A stretch of 12,428 nt of DNA from Alteromonas_E sp964230255 (lineage in GTDB: Bacteria > Pseudomonadota > Gammaproteobacteria > Enterobacterales > Alteromonadaceae), in the NCBI GenBank assembly GCA_964230255.1, contig CAXRGW010000109.1, positions 1 through 12,428 of the forward strand, written 5' to 3'. Of the stretch, positions 6,716 through 12,428 are shown in pieces. The position numbers and the translations under genes were made by a program. Every line of letters begins with the position of its first letter. Position 1 is the stretch's first letter. The notes beneath the pieces were generated by a model. That model was not told the DNA's origin and did not search any database. It was given only the letters and a program-made list of their open reading frames with translations.

Positions 6716-8371
6716 ATGAGTTTAATCAAACGCATTACCCTGCTCTTGCTGCTGGTCACGACCGTTTCGATCAATGCAGATAGCCTACATATATTCAATG
6801 TGAAAGGATATACCTTTACACCAGAGCGTGAACTGGTGACCTTTACAAATATCGTCATTGACGCTAGTAAGGTTGTTAGTATCGGTGATGAATTCTTAGG
6901 CCATGCATTCCCGAATGCCGCACAACTAGATGGCCAAGGACAAACGCTATTACCCGGCTTAATCGACGCTCATGGTCACCTCTTGGGCTTAGGCGCAAGC
7001 TTGCTATTTATTGATGTTCGCGATGCTAGCAGCGCCCAAGATGCGGCTAAAATGGCGGCGGATTACTACCAGCGCAACCCAGACTTAACCTGGGTTCAAG
7101 GCGGTCGTTGGAATCAAGTATTATGGCCAGAAAAAGAGTTTCCTAATGCGGCAATTCTCGATGAAACCTTACCCAATGTGCCTGTGTGGCTTGAGCGTAT
7201 CGATGGTCACGCCGGATGGGCCAATAGTGCAGCGCTCGAAATCGCAGGAATTACGAAAGAGACGGTATCTCCAGAAGGCGGGAAAATTCTTACCGACGAG
7301 CTAGGTAATCCAACTGGAATATTAATTGATACTGCAATGTCTCTGGTTGAAAAACATCTACCTCCGCAAAATCGGCAATTGATGCAGCAACAATTAAATG
7401 CCGCTGGCGAGCATTTATTGAGTTTAGGCATCACCAGTATGCACGATGCCGGTATTGATAAAGGTACCTATGACTTTTACCGCGAGTTGGCTGCGAATGG
7501 CAATTTACCTTTGCGTGTATATGCAATGCTGGCAGCAACTGCGCCGGAGTTACCTCAGCTATTAGCAGCAGGTCCAATAACCACCAAAGATGAGATGTTA
7601 TTAATTCGCAGTGTTAAAGCCTATGGTGATGGTGCATTGGGCAGTCGTGGAGCGGCACTACTGTCAGCCTACAATGACGACCCACGCAATAAAGGCCTGC
7701 TGGTCACAGCTCAAGACAAATTGCCAAGCTTATTCCATCAGGTCATTAGTAGCGGCTTTGCCCTGCATTTCCATGCCATTGGAGACCGTGCCAATCGCCT
7801 AGCACTGGATCAATTTGCAGCAACGTTTGCTGCTATTGGCGGCCAGGAGTTGCGTCACCGGATGGAACACGCTCAGGTTGTCGCCGTCGACGATATTATT
7901 CGATTTAAAGAGCTAGGTATTATCCCGTCGATGCAACCAACTCATGCCACCAGTGATATGAACATGGCACGTGACCGTATTGGTCCGCAGCGTTTGCGCG
8001 GGGCCTATGCATGGCGAACCTTCTTAGAACAAGGCTCTATTCTCGCGTTCGGGTCTGATTTCCCGGTAGAGCTAGCAAACCCGTTTTTCGGCATACATGC
8101 AGCGGTAACTCGTCAAGATCGCAATAATCAACCAGTGAAAGGATGGATCGCCGAGCAGGCGCTGACACTCTCTGAAACCCTTAGAGCATTCACCATCGAC
8201 GCATCGTATGCAGCCGCTCAGGATCAAAGTATAGGGAGCTTAACCAAAGGCTATTGGGCGGACTTTATTCTGGTAGATAGAGACATCTTCGCAATTCCGG
8301 CTAAAGACTTGTGGCAAGTGACGGTTAACCAGACTTATATTGCCGGTGAATTAGTCTACGAGCGCAAATAA
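6716..8371 (+). CDS. Exported YtcJ-like amidohydrolase (Amidohydro_3)
   Basis: This metal-dependent hydrolase of the amidohydrolase superfamily hydrolyses C-N bonds; the substrate is unknown. The 551-aa form from ATG 6716 begins with a signal peptide (SLIKRITLLLLLV core, cleavage about after residue 21), so it acts in the periplasm or as an exported protein. Metal ligands visible are HxH at H86/H88, H351 and H353 in HFHAIGDRA, H385 in RMEHAQ and D448 in GSDFPVE. QGGRWNQ and HAGWANSAALE are typical of the YtcJ group. A TTG at 6686 extends the frame by 10 codons into the dehydratase gene and would spoil the signal peptide. I prefer the ATG, which has GGGA 6 nt upstream. It is co-transcribed with the dehydratase, 10 nt behind it. 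A natural reading is release of an amino acid outside and deamination inside, but this is inference. Confidence 0.9.
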   Translation: MSLIKRITLLLLLVTTVSINADSLHIFNVKGYTFTPERELVTFTNIVIDASKVVSIGDEFLGHAFPNAAQLDGQGQTLLPGLIDAHGHLLGLGASLLFIDVRDASSAQDAAKMAADYYQRNPDLTWVQGGRWNQVLWPEKEFPNAAILDETLPNVPVWLERIDGHAGWANSAALEIAGITKETVSPEGGKILTDELGNPTGILIDTAMSLVEKHLPPQNRQLMQQQLNAAGEHLLSLGITSMHDAGIDKGTYDFYRELAANGNLPLRVYAMLAATAPELPQLLAAGPITTKDEMLLIRSVKAYGDGALGSRGAALLSAYNDDPRNKGLLVTAQDKLPSLFHQVISSGFALHFHAIGDRANRLALDQFAATFAAIGGQELRHRMEHAQVVAVDDIIRFKELGIIPSMQPTHATSDMNMARDRIGPQRLRGAYAWRTFLEQGSILAFGSDFPVELANPFFGIHAAVTRQDRNNQPVKGWIAEQALTLSETLRAFTIDASYAAAQDQSIGSLTKGYWADFILVDRDIFAIPAKDLWQVTVNQTYIAGELVYERK

Positions 8372-8376
8372 TAGCT

Positions 8377-9147
8377 CTACTCAGGCAATTGCAAATTGAT
8401 TGGCCGATGGCGTGTGACTAAGTCGTTGAACTCCTGTGTGCGCTTAAATTCTTCCAACGCCTTGTTAAGTGTAACGACTAATGCTTCATCAACGTTTACA
8501 TTGGTGGCTAGGTAGTTGCCCTTCAATTCGGGAGTACGCAGTGGTGCAAGTGCTTCAACTTGGTCAACAGTTGCGCCAAACTGTGATAGAGAATCGGTTA
8601 AGGTAAAACCAGAAGCGAACATCAAATCCAACCGCCCTACCAAAAACAAGCGAGTAGCATCTTCTTTACTATCGGTTTGCAATAGGTTGTCACCAATCAC
8701 AAAACCTCTGGCAACTAACACTGATTCATAGATGTCGTTGTGCATAACGCCAATTGTATAGTTGAGTAAATCACTTTCTACAATGTCACTACGACTTTTT
8801 AATTTGAAATAATAGGCGTCACTACTGACTAAAGGACCAACCCATTTAAAGAACCGCTCTCGCGCATTGTTGCGCGAGGCGCTGAGGACCGCGCCTTTTG
8901 GATCTTTGAAGACCGTGGACATGGCTCTTGACCATGGCATAGGCAAAAACTCACACCTGACTTGTGCCATTTCGCACGCGCGTTTTATCGCAATGCCATT
9001 GATACCATCGATCTCGCCATTAGTTATGTAGTTGTAAGGGCGAAATCTTTCTTCAAAATAAATATTGAGATCTGCTTCGCTTTCGGCGTTAGCAACCCCA
9101 GAAAAGCAGGCCCAATAGGCAAAAAGTACGATTAGCAGGCAGCGCAT
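8377..9147 (-). CDS. Periplasmic substrate-binding protein, SBP_bac_3 type
   Basis: This 256-aa periplasmic solute-binding protein resembles the amino-acid-binding family 3 (PF00497). It has a signal peptide (about 1-21, ending VANA). The first lobe starts at LNIYFEERFRPYNY and contains the family segment GINGIAIKRACEMA and the PWSRAM motif (71-76). C58 and C65 are close enough for a disulphide. The second lobe starts near YTIGVMHNDIYES, and the FLVGRLDLMFASG stretch corresponds to the usual 'L..GR.DA' region. No ABC permease or ATPase gene is adjacent, so it is an orphan; such proteins can serve distant transporters or act as sensors. AAGG is placed about 7-10 nt before the ATG. It converges on the amidohydrolase gene with only 5 nt between the stop codons. 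Confidence 0.85.
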   Translation of the reverse strand: MRCLLIVLFAYWACFSGVANAESEADLNIYFEERFRPYNYITNGEIDGINGIAIKRACEMAQVRCEFLPMPWSRAMSTVFKDPKGAVLSASRNNARERFFKWVGPLVSSDAYYFKLKSRSDIVESDLLNYTIGVMHNDIYESVLVARGFVIGDNLLQTDSKEDATRLFLVGRLDLMFASGFTLTDSLSQFGATVDQVEALAPLRTPELKGNYLATNVNVDEALVVTLNKALEEFKRTQEFNDLVTRHRPINLQLPE

Positions 9148-9168
9148 AGACTGCCTTGTAATCTATTT

Positions 9169-9466
9169 TTATAAAGTTCTGATCCAGCGCTCTTCGCTAA
9201 TAAAGTACGACGCCCAACTATCCCACTTTTCATCTAAACCAATCTCAACAACCTGATATTCTGTCTCACCTTCTAATTTTAGCGCTTTTACATACGTTTG
9301 TGTATTTTTAATCGTATCACGATATAGGACCAGATTCTGTTAAGTTGCTACGCTGCCATGTCTGGGAACTACTTGAGTGTTGTCATCAATCACATCGATC
9401 ATTGGTTAATATATGGGGAGTTGTGAGTATCAGTAAGGCTGATAAGCAGAGTTTAGCTAACTTCAC
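9169..9466 (-). pseudogene. Remnant of an exported metallo-beta-lactamase-fold hydrolase
   Basis: This is a broken gene in what otherwise looks like an empty stretch. From GTG at 9464-9466 the frame encodes a typical signal peptide (MKLAKLCLSALLILTT), with GAGA upstream as a ribosome site. At about 9402 the reading must shift frame. Codons 9402-9169 then read DDNTQVVPRHG, a stop (TAA at 9340-9342), and LVLYRDTI...LKLEG...LDEKWDSW...FISEERWIRTL. This matches the end of secreted MBL-fold hydrolases ('DDxTxVIPGHG...L.AYRDML...FD.KWG..FI...F...VY'). In PGHG, whose histidine binds zinc, glycine has become arginine (one GGA-to-AGA change). The catalytic HxHxDH region, about 200 residues, is absent. 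A large internal deletion plus frameshift and nonsense changes therefore inactivated it. The parent function is unknown beyond the fold. Confidence 0.72.
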
Positions 9467-9588
9467 TATTATTCTCAGAAAACTGTGTGTGATTGCACCA
9501 TGCGCTTACCGTCGGAAAGCATCAAACCCCAAATCACGCTAGTGAAATTGCATCGACGCTTAGACCCAAGTACTTACTTTGACTAGTT
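9467..9588. other. Intergenic stretch, nothing recognised
   Basis: This separates the LytTR regulator stop from the pseudogene start. I see no terminator hairpin with a T run, no RNA gene and no convincing coding frame. It presumably held the promoter of the decayed gene. Confidence 0.4.
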
Positions 9589-10326
9589 CTAACCGGTAAG
9601 CGCCTCGATCTTATCGCGATTGCGACGGGAGAGTGTTAACAAGTCGCCCGATTCAAGAATAACCGTATAGTCGCCTTTATCATTGGGTCGAAGCTCAGTG
9701 ACAAATGATCGCCTAACTATCGATGAACGGTGAATGCGAATAAAAACGTCTGGGTCGAGCTGTTGCTCTAACGCTGTCATGGTTTCTCGGTGAAGAACCG
9801 TTTTGCCATCAACAAGATGTAACTCTACATAATTGCCTGCTCCAGTAATGTAATTAACATGCTTAACGTCAATTAAGCGAATACGCCCAGGATCACGCAC
9901 AACTAAACGAGACTTACATGGGAAACCATCACACACCCGTTGTTTTTGTCCGTTTGGGGCTGATTGTAAAGGTTGTAGCTTGGCCAACACTTTTTGCCAT
10001 GCCTGGGCAAAACGCGCATCGCTGTATGGTTTCAGCAGATAATCAACCGCATTTACTTCAAAGGCAGGTAATGCGAATTCATCATAGGCGGTAACAAATA
10101 CTTTCAGCATTTTTTCAGGTAGAAGCTTTGCCAACTGTAACCCAGAAATACCGGGCATTTGCATGTCTAAGAATGCAATATCAAAATGTTGCTCGGTTAA
10201 CAATGTCAGTGCGTGATCGCCGTTTTCTGCTTGGTGACAATCCACGGATTCTGGTAAGTCATCGAGTAAGCATGCAATACACTCTCGCGCTAGCGGTTCA
10301 TCATCAACAATTAATGCCTTGATCAT
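9589..10326 (-). CDS. LytTR-family response regulator
   Basis: This is a cytosolic two-component response regulator of the LytR/AlgR/BtsR type. The receiver domain (about 1-120) has acidic pair D8/D9, phosphoacceptor D54 in FLDMQMPG, T79 and K99 (in LLKP). A linker (about 120-140) leads to a LytTR DNA-binding domain (about 142-245) with VNYITGAGNYVEL and FIRIHRSSIVRRSFV, both typical of LytTR. Of 245 aa, normal for the family. AAGGAG ends 5 nt before the ATG and overlaps the stop region of the kinase gene, 11 nt upstream, so the pair is co-transcribed and probably coupled. LytTR proteins bind direct repeats in promoters; likely targets here are its own operon and the divergent receptor gene, but this is inference from position. 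Confidence 0.93.
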   Translation of the reverse strand: MIKALIVDDEPLARECIACLLDDLPESVDCHQAENGDHALTLLTEQHFDIAFLDMQMPGISGLQLAKLLPEKMLKVFVTAYDEFALPAFEVNAVDYLLKPYSDARFAQAWQKVLAKLQPLQSAPNGQKQRVCDGFPCKSRLVVRDPGRIRLIDVKHVNYITGAGNYVELHLVDGKTVLHRETMTALEQQLDPDVFIRIHRSSIVRRSFVTELRPNDKGDYTVILESGDLLTLSRRNRDKIEALTG

Positions 10327-10337
10327 AGTTTACTCCT

Positions 10338-11438
10338 TTAATCCGTTTGCTGCGGTAAGCGCATCAAAGTGCGAAACAAGCCATTTTCCAATGGCATGAG
10401 CTCCAATTGAAAATCACTGTATAGTTTTTTCAAACGCTCACGCGTATTGTGCACACCAATACCAAACCCTTCGTGTGAGTTGTGCGCGCCAACGTTGTTA
10501 ACCAAGTCGATTTCTAACATGTTGTGGCGTAGGTGAATGCTTAAGCTCACCGCATTGTTTTTGCCGTTTGATTGCGAACCGTGCTGTACTGCGTTTTCGA
10601 CTAATGGATGCAGTAACATATTTGGAATATGTACGTTCATGCACGAGTTATCAATGTCAGTGGTGATCTCTAATTTGTCCGCAAAGCGCATTTTCTGAAT
10701 CAACAAATAACTATGGACAAACTGCATTTCTTCGCGTACCGACACCGTTTGGCTTTGTTTATTAGCCAGTGAAATGCGCAGCATATTACTCAGTTCGGAA
10801 AGTGCTAAGGTGGCATCATCGAGCTTCTTCAAGCGCACTAAGCTTGTCACTGTATTAAGTGTGTTAAATAAGAAATGGGGGTTGAGCTGTGAACGCAATA
10901 CTTTTAACTGCTCGACAATCAACTCTTGTTTTACTTGATTTAAGGAAAACCGCTGACGCATAGCCTCGTGATAAAAGTGTACGCCAATAGCCCCCATTAA
11001 AATGCCGGCGTAAATGACAATATCGATAATGCCAGTAGATAGGATGACGTCATACAAACGCGCTTGGAAGCCATTGAAACTCTCGCCGCGAATAATCACC
11101 TGCATTGCTAAGCTAGCAGTCCAGTACACAAACAGCACACCAAAAGACGCCAGTACATAACTCGCCAGGCGACGCTTGGAACTTTCTTTTAAGGGCACAG
11201 TCAATAAGTTATGCACAGTAAAGAACACAATGGGTGTAACCCAGGTAAAGTTCAAGAACCAGGGCGCGAGCATGACAAAGTAATCGCCCCAGGTATAAGT
11301 CAGCTCAGCGGCGCGAGCGTTAGCCGCTTGGGCATAAGAAAAAAACGTGAGAAAGCCGAGCCACACCGCGATGTTAAAACACCAAAAGATTGGGCTTCTG
11401 AAAAGCTTGTAGTAGTCGCTCGATACTGAACTGAAAAT
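10338..11438 (-). CDS. LytS/YehU-type sensor histidine kinase, start codon uncertain
   Basis: This inner-membrane sensor kinase is paired with the LytTR regulator. The N-terminal half has about four transmembrane helices and no separate sensor domain. The phosphoacceptor domain (His_kinase, PF06580) has QLNPHFLFNTLN, whose histidine is H188 in the 366-aa form. The ATPase part has HPLVENAVQHG (N box) and GIGVHNTRERL (G box). The first standard start is GTG 11364-11366 (342 aa); it has no ribosome site and cuts into the first membrane helix. The frame continues upstream through SSDYYKLFRSPIFWCFNIAVWLGFL, a natural LytS N-terminus, without any ATG, GTG or TTG before the stop at 11475-11477. ATT at 11436-11438 or 11439-11441, behind GGGGGAAGG, is the best available initiator. 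The kinase call is firm; the start is a proposal. Confidence 0.9.
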   Translation of the reverse strand: MFSSVSSDYYKLFRSPIFWCFNIAVWLGFLTFFSYAQAANARAAELTYTWGDYFVMLAPWFLNFTWVTPIVFFTVHNLLTVPLKESSKRRLASYVLASFGVLFVYWTASLAMQVIIRGESFNGFQARLYDVILSTGIIDIVIYAGILMGAIGVHFYHEAMRQRFSLNQVKQELIVEQLKVLRSQLNPHFLFNTLNTVTSLVRLKKLDDATLALSELSNMLRISLANKQSQTVSVREEMQFVHSYLLIQKMRFADKLEITTDIDNSCMNVHIPNMLLHPLVENAVQHGSQSNGKNNAVSLSIHLRHNMLEIDLVNNVGAHNSHEGFGIGVHNTRERLKKLYSDFQLELMPLENGLFRTLMRLPQQTD

Positions 11439-11457
11439 AATCCTTCCCCCAGCAGTA

Positions 11458-11489
11458 CGAATAATATGTGTTCGTTAATGCTAATAATA
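11458..11489 (-). repeat. Direct repeat in the kinase promoter region
   Basis: Two 9-bp direct copies matching in 8 of 9 positions lie 23 bp apart: CGAATAATA (11458-11466) and CTAATAATA (11481-11489) on the plus strand. On the minus strand each contains TATTAT, a possible -10 hexamer for the kinase operon. The spacing is near the 21-22 bp typical of LytTR binding repeats, but the bases do not match the known GTT-centred consensus. Confidence 0.3.
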
Positions 11490-11544
11490 CGTCATATTCC
11501 AAAATTTAAACCCCCATTTGTCCATTTAAATAGACTTTTCATCA

Positions 11545-11564
11545 CACTAAACCCGCGTTTAGTG
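11545..11564. repeat. Perfect inverted repeat, candidate operator
   Basis: Arms CACTAAAC (11545-11552) and GTTTAGTG (11557-11564) flank CCGC. No T run follows, so it is not a terminator. It sits in the divergent region between kinase and receptor genes, just upstream of the candidate -35 at 11577, where a dimeric regulator could bind. Confidence 0.5.
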
Positions 11565-11576
11565 GAAGTAGACTGG

Positions 11577-11607
11577 TTGTCAATTTCGAGCAGGCATAGC
11601 GTATAGC
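11577..11607 (+). promoter_or_regulatory. Candidate promoter of the TonB-dependent receptor gene
   Basis: TTGTCA (11577-11582) is a five-of-six match to the -35 consensus. The -10 would be GTATAG (11601-11606, spacer 18) or TATAGC (11602-11607, spacer 19). Transcription would start near 11614, leaving a leader of about 80 nt before the ATG. Confidence 0.35.
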
Positions 11608-11610
11608 GAC

Positions 11611-11628
11611 GATAACAAATCGGTTATC
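11611..11628. repeat. Inverted repeat at the presumed receptor transcription start
   Basis: Arms GATAAC (11611-11616) and GTTATC (11623-11628) are separated by 6 bp. The element would overlap the transcription start of the receptor mRNA, a usual place for a repressor site. Six-base arms can also occur by chance. Confidence 0.3.
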
Positions 11629-11691
11629 TGAAACACACAATACTCCGCAAGCAGCGCTGTTTCTTGCTGGTGGAGAGTAGGAGACCATTAT

Positions 11692-12428
11692 ATGTTTGCT
11701 AACTCTAAAATTGCTTGTGCCGTTAAAACAGCCTGTTGGGCTGCGACTACCAGTACCCTACTGGTTGCCAATTTAGCCACGGCACAACAAACAACTGATA
11801 ACCCCTCGGATGACTCTGCTGATGTAGAAGTTATTGCGGTAACTGGCTCGCGGATCCGAGCACCCGGTGTGGAATCGTCCAGTCCAATCATTTCAATTGG
11901 CGAAGAAGACATTGGATATTTACAAACCCCCGAATTTGAACGGATCATCCGTAGCTTACCGGCGACCATTCCCGCCGACGGCAGTAACGTAAACAACGGT
12001 ACCGCCGGTGCCGCAACGATTGATTTGCGCGGTTTGGGACCACAACGTAACTTGGTATTGATGGATGGCCGCCGTATGGTGCCATTTAACTTTAACGGTG
12101 CAGTCGATACTGCCACTATCCCAACCGCACTGATTGAGCGTGTTGACGTAGTCACCGGCGGTGCATCCGCGGTATACGGCTCAGACGCAATAGCAGGGGC
12201 GGTAAACGTTATTCTTAAAGATGACTTCGATGGCGTTGCCTTTGATATGAATCACAACCAAACCGGCGAGAGTGATGGCGACCAAGACAGTATCTCATTA
12301 ACTGTTGGTTCAAACCTAGCCGACGACCGCGGTAACGCCGTGCTTAGCGTCAGTTGGATGGAACGGGATGCCGTGCGTTTAGGTCAGCGTCCATTGGGAC
12401 AACTCGGCATCAACTCAAACTCTGGTGC
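11692..12428 (+). CDS. TonB-dependent outer-membrane receptor, 3' end outside window
   Basis: This is the first 245 codons of a ligand-gated outer-membrane transporter powered by TonB-ExbB-ExbD. The signal peptide spans about residues 1-31 (cleavage near LATA). A TonB-box-like segment, VEVIAVTGSRI (about 45-55), follows, and then a plug domain (about 60-180) with DLRGLGPQRNLVLMDGRR, IERVDVVTGGASAVYGSDAIAG and AVNVILKDDF, all hallmarks of the plug. The barrel begins after that with alternating strands. Full members are usually 800-1000 aa, so most of the barrel lies beyond the window. AGGAGA (11679-11684) gives a good ribosome site 7 nt before the ATG. The GSRI type of receptor is common in Alteromonadales and often expanded; the ligand cannot be told. 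It is divergent from the LytS/LytTR pair, which may regulate it. Confidence 0.95.
   Translation, partial: MFANSKIACAVKTACWAATTSTLLVANLATAQQTTDNPSDDSADVEVIAVTGSRIRAPGVESSSPIISIGEEDIGYLQTPEFERIIRSLPATIPADGSNVNNGTAGAATIDLRGLGPQRNLVLMDGRRMVPFNFNGAVDTATIPTALIERVDVVTGGASAVYGSDAIAGAVNVILKDDFDGVAFDMNHNQTGESDGDQDSISLTVGSNLADDRGNAVLSVSWMERDAVRLGQRPLGQLGINSNSG

Noticed and set aside
9345..9542. 65-codon plus-strand open frame in the gap before the LytTR gene
   Set aside because: It has no ribosome site, gives an unrecognisable product and is antisense to the metallo-hydrolase remnant, which is supported by family motifs.
11545..11578. Classical LytTR direct repeats around the GTT triplets at 11557 and 11576
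   Set aside because: The two GTT are 19 bp apart and the flanking bases do not fit the LytTR consensus in the second copy.
11688..12155. Open frame of 155 codons on the minus strand
   Set aside because: It is fully antisense to the well-supported TonB-dependent receptor plug domain and its low-complexity Ser/Thr/Val/Ala-rich product resembles no family.
1..12428. CRISPR array, IS element, tRNA or rRNA genes, phage or defence genes
   Set aside because: I saw no regularly spaced repeats, terminal inverted repeats with a transposase, cloverleaf-like sequence or defence-type proteins on either strand.

Overview
This 12.4-kb window looks like the chromosome of a marine heterotrophic gammaproteobacterium of the Alteromonadales/Idiomarina-Pseudoalteromonas type. 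The reasons are the ExbD variant with the TPMLDIVF motif, a YraR-like/TrmN/YgjV gene set, a secreted dipeptidyl-peptidase IV, a LytS/LytR-type two-component pair and a large 'VTGSRI' TonB-dependent receptor. The assignment rests on recognising families by eye, not on a search. I see no IS element, prophage, CRISPR array, tRNA or rRNA.

Layout. (1) 97-501 (+): exbD, ending at a strong hairpin terminator (516-544) shared with the next block. (2) 572-2853 (-): a compact four-gene operon, read right to left: YraR-like SDR, tRNA m6A37 methyltransferase trmN, a small protein with a possible CheW-like fold, and a YgjV-family membrane protein. (3) 2905-5133 (+): exported S9 dipeptidyl-peptidase IV, ending at a second bidirectional terminator (5145-5174). 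(4) 5188-5562 (-): PH-domain protein. (5) 5686-8371 (+): a PLP-dependent threonine/serine dehydratase and an exported YtcJ-like amidohydrolase, 10 nt apart and with a good promoter in front. (6) 8377-9147 (-): orphan periplasmic substrate-binding protein. (7) 9169-9466 (-): a decayed gene of the metallo-beta-lactamase fold, consisting of a signal peptide joined to a C-terminal remnant with an in-frame stop. (8) 9589-about 11438 (-): LytS-type sensor kinase and LytTR response regulator. (9) 11692-12428 (+): N-terminal third or so of a TonB-dependent receptor, divergent from the kinase and cut by the window end.

Functional picture. Most of the window fits scavenging of peptides and amino acids in a nutrient-poor habitat: outer-membrane receptor, ExbD energy coupling, secreted dipeptidase, periplasmic binding protein, exported amidohydrolase and amino-acid ammonia-lyase. 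The LytSR pair may control the divergent receptor; this is inference from position only.

The best observations are (a) that trmN has clear N-terminal family homology upstream of its first ATG, with ATT as the only plausible initiator, overlapping the preceding stop codon; (b) that the LytS kinase likewise seems to lack an ATG/GTG/TTG at its natural N-terminus; and (c) the metallo-hydrolase pseudogene hidden in a stretch that otherwise looks empty. I do not see a convincing undescribed multi-gene system.
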